Below are positions 1-10,948 of a stretch of 64,000 bases of DNA, in pieces. Position 1 is the first letter of the stretch. Every line of letters starts with the position of its first letter. The translations under genes and the position numbers were made by a program. Origin of the DNA: Brugia malayi (taxonomy: Eukaryota > Nematoda > Chromadorea > Rhabditida > Onchocercidae); the NCBI RefSeq assembly GCF_000002995.4, contig NW_025062475.1:7072187-7136186 (forward strand). The letters run 5' to 3'. The notes under the pieces are model-generated. The model searched no databases and was not told the DNA's origin. It was given only the letters and a program-made list of their open reading frames with translations.

Positions 1-1192
1 TTAGATTTTTTAGATTCATTTTTCACGCTTTTTTGTTATCGTAATTTAATGAAATCTACATGCTAATTTTTCGATTTGATCTTGTTACGATCCTTGTACT
101 GTAATTGAGTCTTTACAGTTTCTTGTGTACCCAAATGAACAACTGTTGTAATGTTTGTTGTAAATCATTCCCAGTTCTGAACACATATATAAACCATAGA
201 CTAACAAGCAGAAAAAAGGAGAAGAAAAAAACTGTTATGTCAAAAAAAAAAAAGAACAGATAAATAAGAAAAAACACTCTTTTTTTCTGGCTACTCTTTC
301 TATTGGTATTTTTTATTTTTAAAGCTTATTATATCAAAAAAGAAAGATTCAATAATCTGATTGCAGTTTCATAAACTAAGCATAACTTGTGCCAGTAATT
401 TTGCTTCCAAGTTAAAGGTAACACTATTGTTGCTATATCAGTAACAGTAGTAAGACATATCGGATGATGTATATTGTGCATTAATTGAACTGTCGTTAGT
501 TTTTGTTTGTCGTGAAAAGTTTGTCGTTAATCAGGAGAAATTCAGAAAATTGGATGGCTTACTCTATACAGTCACAAACTTTTGTGTTTTAGAATCAAAT
601 AAGTTGGCATCAGTTATGCTTAGCTTTATGATACCGCAATAAAATTACTGTATCTTCATTCTTATAAGACATAGAATAACGATTAATCTGAACAGTCAAA
701 CAAGGAAAAGAAGGAGAGAAATTTTTCGTGTTATCATTAGTCTTTTGGAAGAAAAGGAAATATGAATTGTTTATGGTCTAAAGAACTTTTTGTTTATAAT
801 ATTGCATTTATATATAAGAATTGAGTGTGTTTACAATAAAACATTATGATTAAACCTTAAAATATAAGAATTGTGACAAACTCAAATCAGTAGGTAAACA
901 TGGGATTATTAATTAGATAAAAATGACAAAGAAATCACATGAGAAATGAATCTATGATGAACCTAAGAATATCGCATGTTACAATAAAACATTATGATTA
1001 ATGTTTCGCGATATAAACTGCCTATTCTACAATCAAGATAAATCCTTTAGATTCCTGTTTGTTCCTGGTCCTTGACAAAACCTTTCAAGACAAAAAAAAT
1101 TCACGACACCGTGCTTGTATTGGATAACATGATGCACTATTATGAAGAAAAAAAATTAGCAGTGAAAACATAAATGTTTCCTTTTATTGCAG
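1..1192. other. AT-rich stretch, no confident gene
   Basis: No long reading frame or recognisable domain is seen. A possible 51-nt plus-strand exon (about 367-417) is bounded by an attgcag acceptor and a gtaaca donor, and would join in phase to the exon at 1193. A near-perfect direct repeat (acaataaaacattatgatta) occurs near 831 and 980. The stretch could be the last introns of a plus-strand gene that starts before the window. Confidence 0.4.
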
Positions 1193-1400
1193 TTATTTTG
1201 TCGCATACCCTTTTCTGAGAAAGTTAAGAGAACCATTATTCTCGCTCAGAACTTCCGTTCATTCTTTGAGAAAGTGAAATTCGACATTCGTTATCCCAAT
1301 AACCTCTATTACAAAAGGTACAAGATTTCTTATCTCACTACATTTAGGTCTTTAAATTTTTGGTTCTCGTTTTTTTTTTAATTTACTTGATTTCAGATAA
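1193..1400 (+). CDS. Possible 3' exons of an unrecognised gene
   Basis: A good acceptor (cttttattgcag) precedes an open stretch at 1193-1317. It encodes about 41 residues with a coding-like, basic composition (it opens LFCRIPFSEKVKR and ends NNLYYK). A gtacaa donor follows. The next acceptor (tttcag, ending at 1396) gives A plus TAA, which would complete an Arg codon and stop at once at 1400. The model is therefore the C-terminus of a protein whose upstream exons lie further left or outside the window. I do not recognise the family and the call rests only on splice signals and phase. Confidence 0.25.
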
Positions 1401-3197
1401 AGAAGAAACCTCTTCTCTAGAGCTATATGGAATCTAGTTTGATCGGTTTGACTTCTTTCCGTGTCTTTCTGTTCACTATTAAAGGCAACTTCTAATTATT
1501 CTATTATTTATATGAATTAATTCTTCCAGGAACTGTTGGTTGATTTACTAACCACAACCGTTGTTACTCTTTTTGTTAATGCACTTCATTTGAAATTTGA
1601 ACCGGCAATTTACTTTCTACAAGATGTTTACTTTTTTCTACAATTCACTTTCTAAAGGTGCAGTGTTGTAACTTTTAACAAGTATAGCGCCTTCTTTTAG
1701 ACAGGATATTAAGCAACTGGCTTGAAAATGCATAGCAACATCAAAGCTATTCCAAAAATTTCTTCAATATTTTCAGTTGCCATCAGATATCGGTAGTTGC
1801 ATTTGCGATAAATCTACTTCCCTGATTATGTATTGCCTGCATATTGATTTAGATGCTGAACTGCTAGCATACTTTAACTTCACGTCCTTCATTTAATAAA
1901 TTTAAAATACCTTCCTCTTCTCAGCTAACTCAGTTCATATTTGTCTTCGCTTTTCTTTGTCGGGCTCATAGTATTCTGAATATATTTCAGCCAGTTATTA
2001 TTCACTGTTTCGAAAATCCAATAAATTATTCAAGGCGCTCTAATTTACCTTTACCTTTTTTTCTGGCTATTTTCTTAGTAATTGTTGATTTCTGGTGCTA
2101 AATCCAATTCCTTTTCTACTTGATGAAAAAAACTTTCTAATCTTTTTTCTGTCGCGGATTTTAACATCGCAAAGCACTAAATAAATGTTAATAATGCTTA
2201 ACATAACAATCCATTGATGTCTTTTACAATTCAATTAACTTTTGATCTTATATCAATTCATATACTAGGAGCATCTATCATGTAATGTCTATTACAACTC
2301 ATTATAGTAGCCACTTGTCATAATGTCTAGACAACCCACCGTGCTTTCTTTTGTGATACCCATTGTAAAACCTCTTGTTAAAGTAACTTATTATCATGTC
2401 AAGACAATTTATCCTTTGTACAAAAATGTCTAATTATAAACCACTCCCACACCTTAACACATATAATGTAACATATAATTGCTATATAAGGGTTAGCTTG
2501 TTAAAAGATTTGAGTATATGTGTAATTTATTACCAAGAACTGACGATTCCAATTTCAATTGTTCTCTATCAACGTATTGCCCTATTACTTCTGCTAATAA
2601 AGAAATTTGGTATTTTTCGGTTACCTCACGTATTTACATTTACATCCAACAATCTCCCTGCGATCAAAAACCTCTTCCAAAATTAATTAAACGATCAAAT
2701 CTTCCACAACAAAAATTTGCTTCCACGACATTTTCCGTCTTTTTTATTCTGATTTTTTTAATATCGGTTGCTCACCCTTCATTAGAGTAATAGACGTGTT
2801 CTAGCTTATGGCATCAGAATTTGTCATGAAAGTTTCGTTTTTGTTTGATGAGAAATTTCTTTCGAATGTACGGAAAAGCAATTAAAAAAATGCAACTTAT
2901 TAAAAACTGTGCCATAATCCAATGTGATCTTCCGTTCTGTCCCTTGCAATAGGACTTGCCTATGCCATATTGGTGTATCAACATAGACCCTTCACAAATC
3001 TTCGTTCGCGAAACTATGATGTCCTTCATTTAAGACTCAAATTTCACAAAAGCTGTGAATGATTAAGAAAAACCAGATAATATAAAATGTAACGAAAAAT
3101 ATTTTTAGCAGAAACGTTTCCAAAAAATCATCCTGAGATTTGATACAATTCTCGTCGAATTTATAGGAAATGCGTAATAAACTGAAACTGATTTTAT
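1401..3197. other. Intergenic, nothing recognised
   Basis: AT-rich sequence with only short overlapping open frames on both strands, for example two out-of-frame plus ORFs between 2396 and 2790. None has splice context, motifs or composition that would support a gene. It lies downstream of the glomulin-like gene and includes its 3' flank. Confidence 0.4.
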
Positions 3198-3345
3198 TTC
3201 TCCAGAATCCAAAAAAAAATTTCAAAATTGATCAGAAATTTAGAACAAGTTTCAATATATAATCGATCAATTCTCCAGAATCCAAAAAAAAATTTCAAAA
3301 TTGATCAGAAATTTAGAACAAGTTTCAATATATAATCGATCAATT
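3198..3345. repeat. 73-bp tandem duplication
   Basis: Two head-to-tail copies of a 73-bp unit start at 3198 and 3271 and appear identical by eye (each opens ttctccagaatcc). They sit 15 bp beyond the stop codon of the glomulin-like gene, so they would fall in its 3' UTR or flank. The identity implies a recent duplication. Confidence 0.85.
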
Positions 3346-3359
3346 ACAAGATTCATCGG

Positions 3360-6164
3360 TTATAGCATGTGTGCACTATGTAGAAAAGTTTCAGCAAAAT
3401 TTAAAGTTTGTGAATACTGAAATTGGAGCAGTGGTAGTGACTGGATATTTTGTTGTCGACGGGTTTCCATTTCTAAACGCTCCATACTAACAGACAGTTG
3501 ATTGGCGGGCACCTCAAGGCTTCCATGATTTATCTGTTGTTGTTCGATTTTCACCAATTCTGTCCAATCTGATATTTGCGACTACAAACAAATTCGGATA
3601 ATTATTTCTAAAACAGTGGATATTTGATGATCAACAAATTAATATCGATAAGGAATAATTATCAGCAGCGAAATGACATTCAGAAACTGCTTACTAATGA
3701 GTAATTGAAAACCAATAAGTTGTTACAATGTTTTGTTCTCTGAATTTTATTAAGGAATTAATAAAACTATAGCAGCTTTCAAGTGGAAGCAAAAACAGTC
3801 CTAATTAATTTGAAACGAAAACTCTAAATGCTACGGATACTTAATATTCTAAATAGTCGCAAATAATCAACTCAGTAATATTGATAAAGAACCGCTTAAA
3901 ACTGGAAGTAACCTGAATAAAATCGGTTCTTTTCCTTCCATGAAGGACCAGTGTGATCAATACCTTATCATTAAAAAAAATTTTTAAAAAAATAAAAAAG
4001 CCTAGAAGTCTAAAAATGAAGCCAAGAATTAAATAAGATCCAACTTAATATCCTAAACCGAGAATGCTAACTTCATCGTAAAAACTTCGATAAAAGAATT
4101 TTTCAATAATCGGAAAATACCACAACACCTGTAGAGGTTGAAGAAAATGCTTATAAATATTTAATATCAATTCCGGATTCATTCTACGAAGCGCCAATTC
4201 CTGAGCAAATATGAAAACAGACAAATAGTACTGCAATCCATCACTGAGATATGAATAACGTATACTGACCATATCACCCCAGAAAAAACCAAGTTCTCTA
4301 CGAAACACCTCATACTTAAGCTTGGAACGAAACAAGTCAATAATCCATGCCAGAAGTTGTGCCTCGAATTTTAATCTGAAATAAAGCGACAGTTTTAAAA
4401 GTTATATTTCATGATTTCGGATGTTTATTTGCTTGCTTGGTTTTCAAATAAAACCGGCGCATCAATTGTGTGAATCACGTGCTGATCGCTCTTTTATGGT
4501 ATCAAATAAAAGCGGAATGCCAAAAATGTTCAACTGCAGCTTTCTCCAATCAGCTACAATGAAATGATTTACACTATCACATCGAAAAATAAAGAAATAA
4601 ATAAACAGGAATACCTATTCCTTCGTGTAACTCTGCAAAGTTGAAAAAAACGAAACTTACGATTTTTCATCATAAATGTTGATTTTGTGAAAATTTTTCC
4701 TCCTGAAAGGAAACAATGATAAGAATGATGCTTAAGAAATTAGAAATTTTCATCGAAAAATATACAAATGTAGTATTTTGAAATCTAATAAGAATTAAGA
4801 AACAAAAAAAAAAAAAAAAAAAAAACAAGAATGGTAATAGTTCTTATTTTCCTTAATTTACAATGTATGATAATTTCTTATAAAGTATGATGCATTATAT
4901 TTCTGGTTTGTGATAACTCACTGTATTTCGTCCTTTTGAATCATGCCGAACAACTTTCGGATGACAAGTACTTGTGCTACTGGTTCAAATTTCGACAAAA
5001 ATAGTTTGAAAGTATCCATGCATATCACCCGCACTGTACATAAGGTGTATTCTTCACAGCATATTAAGAAATTAGCGAGAAATTCCTGCAATCAGAAATA
5101 GCTGAACAAATGGAATTCGAAAGGATATTATCCAACTACCTTTTCTCAACGATATATTTGTGTCTCCCACCTCCCAAAATTAAGAATCAGATGTATCCGT
5201 GTATTTTTCAAGATCTTCGAGGCCTATACATAATTCTAAATCACTTTCAACATTGAAACTTATCAAGCTTTCGATTTGAAACTTATCAAATATATATATA
5301 TATATATATAAGTAAGCTCGTAGGAAATTTCTTGAACCATACTAAGAAGAACGTCCACTGGTTTCGTCCTATTGACTCATTTTCGACAGAAACCAAACAA
5401 TTTCGCAGCACTAGTACTACGTAACCAATGTTGAACATATTTGAAGTTGAAATATGCAGCGAATAGCAAAGTGGACCAACCGCAAGTTTCAGATAATATT
5501 CAGGTGAAAATACTTGTGGAAGTGGATAAAACTTTGATCTGAAAATCGACCTATATCTAGACTTATCTAAGACACAAAATTTGTTATTCTGACAGATCTC
5601 ATGTTTTTTATTTTCTTATTCTTACAGTTCTCACTTATTACAGTAACAGAGAAAAAGGAAAGTGTACAATTGAAATTAGTTATCAGAAGCAATACAGAGA
5701 TCTGGATCACTAAAGTTCCAGAGTTAAATTCGGCATGAAAGATAATAAAAACGATTATAAGATGACTGGTCATTTATTTTGAGTGTCACAATTTTTACAA
5801 AACACTTACTTCAAAGAATTAACTAAAATAAGTGTATTGAGTGGCAGTTGCCGGTTAGAAAATTTGTAAATTTCATCCAATTTCATAATAAATGCTTCCA
5901 TATAATGACTTTGGATATGAGTGCATGATAACACTTTATCGAACAGCTCATCCAGTAGTTCGTAATTTTTGCTCATTGATAAACTATTAAACAGGAATTA
6001 TCGAGCAAATGATATCATTAACAATTACTTTGCTAACAAAGAAATACCAAAATAGACTAAAATAAATGTAATAAAATAAAACAGTACTAAAATGATAAAA
6101 TATAAAACAATCTGTTCAATAATAATAACTGGTAAAGCTGTACGTGACCCAAAATCTTCGAGTT
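3360..6164 (-). CDS. Glomulin-like protein, 5' end not found
   Basis: Six minus-strand exons join in phase: 6029-6164, 5810-5983, 5343-5538, 4922-5085, 4129-4375 and 3360-3581 (TAA). They give about 378 residues, against about 590 in human glomulin. Matches from memory to glomulin, the HEAT-like protein that binds the RBX1 RING of cullin ligases, are YPLPQVFSPEYYL near the middle, an EFLANFL...LFLSKFEP helix pair, and the C-terminal WTELVKIE (human WTELGNIE). The last matters because the glomulin C-terminus contacts RBX1. The protein is hydrophobic and helix-rich, with no signal peptide. The N-terminal exon(s) are missing: a donor at about 6192 suggests a tiny exon, but the upstream sequence runs into the inverted-repeat block at 6691. 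The gene may be intact with a far-off first exon, or broken. Identification is by short motifs only. Confidence 0.5.
5019..5160. repeat. Source segment copied into both inverted arms
   Basis: About 140 bp covering the 3' splice site and first half of the glomulin-like exon 4922-5085, plus upstream intron, reappears with scattered changes at about 11120-11260 (same orientation) and about 8100-8240 (opposite orientation). Shared landmarks include tcttcacagcatatta and gctgaacaaatg. The exonic copies read EFLANFIICCEE, then hit a stop a few codons later, so they are dead copies. Confidence 0.75.
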
Positions 6165-6192
6165 CTGCAAAAGTAAGCGGTTGAAAACTTAC

Positions 6193-6690
6193 GTGAATTC
6201 TAAAAATTATTTAATATATATCTAGTGATTTCGTTTCCTCCAACCTCGATGTCCCAATCCTTAACGACAATGAACTGAAAGAATTTTTCTCATACAAACC
6301 AATGCCAAAGAGAAACTTAACTATTGGTTCGAATATTCTCACGGAAAAATGACTAGTTTCGAAAAAGAACCCAAGGAGGACATTCTTTCCTAAAAGATGT
6401 AGGTACAATAGTTCCCCATGAGGGAGAGATTGCGTTGGTCAATGAACCTATAAAAGAAATTAAATAGCCAGGATAAAGAAGGGATGATGGAGAAGCAAAA
6501 CTGTCTCAATAGAATTACGGACAAGGAAAAATTCTCAAAGACCAGTGAATATACGAAGGAATTCTTCACCAACAATGTTCGACAAATCAGTTCAGAGTGT
6601 CGATGAACAAAGAATTTGTTTCTCGGCGAAGTAGAAAAGATAAAAAGGTACTCAACCATCCTAGAAGCATTCAGATCATTCAAAAACTTG
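6193..6690 (+). other. Coding-like but broken sequence left of the arm
   Basis: On the plus strand, interrupted frames of coding-like composition occur at about 6228-6350 (for example LNDNELKEFFSYKPMP) and 6460-6690 (for example ITDKEKFSKTSEYTKEFF and EVEKIKRYSTILEAF), separated by stops and shifts. The minus strand also has a 97-codon open frame here (6390-6683). I cannot decide whether this is a decayed transposon on the plus strand or a 5' exon of the glomulin-like gene on the minus strand. The composition favours the plus-strand reading. Confidence 0.3.
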
Positions 6691-8409
6691 AAATCTCGTG
6701 AATTTCCAATTAATTTAAAAAATATATCAAATAAAATTGGATTAATCCATAATACTAAAAGTTGTCTTAATTAAACATTTAAAGAAATATAAAATTGTTT
6801 CAAAATACATTTCATGTAAGCAATCTCATTAATCCAACACTCATCCCGTTTTGGTTGAGCTTATCCGCTGTAGAACAAAGGGTACGCACATTGTTTAACA
6901 TGTCAACCAAATTTGATTGTAATATCGAAGTACTGTAAAAATTTCCTGATCTAATATTCATTCTTATAAGAAACTGATAATATTAAAACCCATCTTTTGC
7001 TATATAAAGAGAAACGATCATCTGATAGCTCTTTACTCATGCATAATCATGCGCTTGTTACAAGTCAATACCCATTATATAAGAATTGGAACTCTTTGTC
7101 TTGTCAATTTTCTGTGCCAGCAAGTTATGATTTTGGCTTCTCTCTCTCACTTATTTAATTTCTTTAAATTCCCCATTAATTTATTCATTTTTTATCTCAT
7201 ATTTGCAGACAAATACTACAAACTTATAAACATATTCTCGGTATAGATTGGTATCGTAGTTATTAGCGAATAAAATCATTATAATAAATCTTTCACTCAA
7301 TGCATTCGCCTTTACCAACTACAATAACAGTTTAGAAAGCTGTTGAGCATATGAAAGTCCAATTCGACTCTAAGCTCTAAGCTGCAAGGCTCAAAGACCA
7401 CAAATTTCACGATAAACACTTCATGTTTTCTTCGTTTACTGGCCCTCCTTTAGCTAAAGAAATCGGGATGCAGTTTCTTTTTGACGAGTGTAGTTCTTTT
7501 TTTTGAGGAATCAGCTGTTATTTTTTTTTTTTTTTTTTTTCATTACACCATTTTTCATTACTCGGAAAGGAAAAATCCTCTGATTAAATCCGGGAATTTT
7601 ATTGGTCCACGATATAAGACATGTTTAAGCTTTTCATCTTTTTAAAGTGAGCTTATGGATTATAAAAGATTCCTAATTTTGTTATGGTATTAGTACTTCG
7701 TAATGAGGTAAGTAATGAATAACATCATTCTTATTCATATCAGAAGACATTTCTTTAATTATGTTGATTTTGTAGCTGTTCCTGCATTCTAAGAAGCTAA
7801 GAAAAAATATCATACCTAAAAAGCTGAGAATCGATTCAGAGTTGATTTAATCAATCAAAATAATGATTAACTTTTGAGATTTTCTATGGACAAAAGACTA
7901 AATATATTGTTGTCCCTTAGTGGTATTTTGTTTAAATTGTTCTAATGCATTTTTCAGATGTTCGTTAACATAGTTACTGGATTCCAGATATTCGCCCTCA
8001 TTGCCAATTGCGTTATGACTTGATTACTCTGATGATGATCAAAGTATAGAGTATACGACACATTTTCCTTAACTATCATTTTCAATTTTTTTGTATTCAT
8101 ATAGTATATTGATGATAGGTATTGGGATGGTATTCTTTCGAATTGCATTTGTTCAGCTATTTTTGATTGTAGGAATTTCTCGCTAATTTCATAATATGCT
8201 GTGAAGAATGCACCTTATGTTAGGAATGCGAGTGATATGCGTGTGTAAAAACAAATTTAGAATTTCTTTCTTACTGCCCTGTTTCCTTGCGAAACAAAGT
8301 CGTTTTCCTTTCTTGATAGTTCACATCGCTGACTTCTTTGTCTTCGATACTGGTACATTCTCGAACCTGTGCTGATTCCGTTCTGTGTACGTGTACTGTG
8401 GGAGTCTTC
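6691..8409. repeat. Left arm of a 1.72-kb inverted repeat
   Basis: This segment is the reverse complement of 10949-12666 over its whole length, with very few differences (one base plus small length changes at homopolymers near 7500 and 7520-7540). The outer end is at aaatctcgtg (6691) and the inner end at gggagtcttc (8409). It carries identical 64- and 65-codon open frames to the other arm, a long poly-T and the captured glomulin-like fragment. No transposase, terminal inverted repeat or target-site duplication was recognised. Confidence 0.93.
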
Positions 8410-10948
8410 GTAAAATACTTTATTATTCAAACCTCAAACTTGAGTAATTAAACCACCTCGCAACCGAGCCATACCAGACAAGGAACTATAATGAATGGCT
8501 TTGTAAGGAAAAAATTGGAAGGGATTTTATGGATGCTAAGGTTACAAAGTAGATTAAAATCACTTACAACAATAGTCTTTGTTCACTACGTTATAGAATC
8601 GCCATTGTGGCGACACTCCCGACTCGAGAAAAATAGCAAACAAAATGACTGGACTTGTTATCAGTCTGCTCTTAGCTCTTTGGCATTGTTTTCCTTCCGC
8701 GGAATCGAGGACGGATGGATATCTTCATAATCTTCTAGTTCGATATTCGGGTCCACGACTTGGTATTATTTGTTTTGACTGATGCTCAGCTCTAAAGGGT
8801 AGAGGTGGTTCAATGGTCTTTTCTAAATGTTTCCACCGGACATTTTAAGTTAGACCGCTCGAATATTACCGGCTTGTACTATTAACTTGGTGATGCTCGC
8901 CAGAGGCCAACATCCTCTGGGTACTGCTCCTGTGTGCACCACGACAATCTCTCTCACTTATAGAATGCGTCTGCGCGTGTGTTCCCTTGTGCTCTCTTTG
9001 TTTGCGGTCTCGTAGTGTTTGAAGGTATTTGGTTTGCCACTTTTCCCAGAATTTATCTGCTATTATTGCATCTTCTTTCCAGTAGTTCAACAGGTAACCT
9101 CGATTATGCGAATCTTGGATGATTCTTCTCGTTAGTAGTGGAGACATTGCGTATCCTTGTGAGCTGAGAAAATCTATAGGTCGTAGTGGCTGCATATTCT
9201 CGTCATCAATTACAATCAAAGAACGAGAATTCATTATTGCTTCAATTTCTATCGCCACTTTATAACGTTGGCAGTTATGTAAAATACGAGATTTAGATAT
9301 TTTTAGATATTTCAAGGAAGAAGAAAATCTTCTTCCTTGAAATATCTAAATTTTGTCAAATTAATACTTGGACCAGCATGCAATGCGTCATTATGGAAGT
9401 CGAATATTAGCAATGATACTATGGGTGAATGTCTATCCAATAAAGCTTGATGGTTCTCGATGTTGCTCATGTTTTCCATGCGAGAAACATGTCGTATAAT
9501 CCCTGTTTTATCTGTTTGCGTAACGTGCTGATTATAGTTTGCTAGTAGTTGCTGGTCTTTCTGAATGACAAAATTTATTGCTTTCTGCCAATATTCGCAT
9601 GAAATGAGCTCTTTCTTCTTAAGCATTCTATCAATATCGCGATAAACTTAACTGACAGTACTGATTAGACTTTTCCAAGAACCAAATTTTTGTATGTCCA
9701 GCAATGTTGAAAGTGGATATGGTGTTCTAACTGTTTGCGCTGTTGTCATCATTATACTTTCTTGGTCCTCTTGAGCTTGTGTTTCATTATTATCCTTTGA
9801 TAAACTTTATATAGGAGGGGTTCAGGTTGGTATGCTTTCTCCATTTTATAGCCATGTTGGTCCATTTCACCACAGGCAGTTTTTAATTCTCCGGGAGACA
9901 TCCTCCTGGACAAGCTATCAGCTGGATTTTCCCTTATCGATACATGTTGAAAGGATACGTTCACTTGCCTGCATTCTTTTAAGCGGTTTTCTACGAATCT
10001 TGATTGTGTGCTAGACTGAATAGTCAACAATGGACTATTTGAGAGTCGCTCCACACCGTTACTGGTAGATTTTTCCTTTGAAGTTCCTTTCGAAGTTGCA
10101 ATTAGTATGGCTAATAGTTCTAACCTGGGAATAGTGATGGCCTTTAGTGATGCGAGACGTGTTTTAGCCAGCCATAATTCTGCAGTTTGACCGGGAATCA
10201 GCAACTATGCTACGACCCTATATGCTTTAGACGAAGCGTCTGCGAAGATGTGTATCGAGCTAGTTTCTTTTATTTTAATATGTCGCATGAGTGGGAATGT
10301 TTCCTGCGTCCATGTCTGGGAGCGTTTGTTCCATTCGGATAATCATTCAACGCTAAGAGGTTCGTCTCAAGATAGTTTATCTCGCCATAGTTCTTGGAGG
10401 AAGGTCTTAAATGATATGAGAATAAGAGAAATCCATCTTAATGGATCAAATAAGCTTATCACTACGGATAGGATGGTTCTCTTTGTTGTTGCTTTTGGTA
10501 ATTCTTTCAGTTCCAGAATTATTTGGTCCGTACTTGTGTTCCATGATATTCCTAACAATTTTACTGTTGTGGTTGGGACGAGATTTTCGTTGGGTAGTGA
10601 ATTGTTGAAATCTTCTTTGTTGATTTAAGTTGCCTTAGGTTCATTTTAATTGAAGCAAAGTACTGCTTCGTTAATTCGTATTTGTGATGAGCTTCTTTGA
10701 GATTTTGAGCTGTTAGTAGAATATTATCAACGTGCATATTTCATTCAAGCTCTCTAGCCAGAGAAGTGTTCATTTTTTGGAGAGCATATCGTATGACTGT
10801 TGCCAGGAGAAGCGGGCTACAGATCATACCAAATGATAATCGAGCGAATTGAAAAATTGCCAAGTTTGTAGTCGTCGGAGGACGATATATGTCCGTAAGC
10901 CAAAGGAATTTTGTAAATTTTGTCATTTATGTGCAAAGTTAATTGATT
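8410..10948 (-). mobile_element. Decayed BEL/Pao LTR-retrotransposon pol
   Basis: Read on the minus strand, the domains appear in BEL/Pao order. Reverse transcriptase is at 10948-10700 (FLWLTDIYRPP, FQFARLSFGMICSPLLL, active-site-like MHVDN). The connection is at 10560-10370 (LLGISWNTS, TKRTILS, LFDPL). RNase H is at 10260-9830 (FADASSKAY, LAKTRLA, IPRLELLA, RFVENRLKE, ENPADSLSR). The integrase zinc-binding region is at 9530-9350 (DKTGIIRH, LHAGPSINLTKFR). The integrase end and C-terminal domain are at 9300-8780 (IEAIMNSRSL, LRPIDFL, RPLNHLYPLE). Stops at about 10745, 10365 and 10208 and frame changes show it is dead. The catalytic core of the integrase is missing between 9350 and 9302, where a perfect palindrome lies. 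Both ends abut the inverted arms, and no LTRs were found. Confidence 0.9.
9302..9350. repeat. Perfect 23-bp-arm palindrome
   Basis: Arms 9302-9324 and 9328-9350 are exact reverse complements around a 3-base AAA centre. It falls at the point in the BEL/Pao pol where the integrase core has been lost, so it looks like the scar of a deletion or inversion. Confidence 0.95.

Noticed and set aside
2396..2790. Two overlapping plus-strand frames of 96 and 90 codons
   Set aside because: They are out of frame with each other, lack flanking splice signals, and have a composition that reflects AT-rich DNA.
8491..8730. 79-codon plus-strand ATG frame in the BEL/Pao block
   Set aside because: It lies opposite the C-terminal pol remnant and has no motif of its own.
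10248..10628. 126-codon plus-strand frame
   Set aside because: It is the antisense shadow of the BEL/Pao connection and RNase H sequence.
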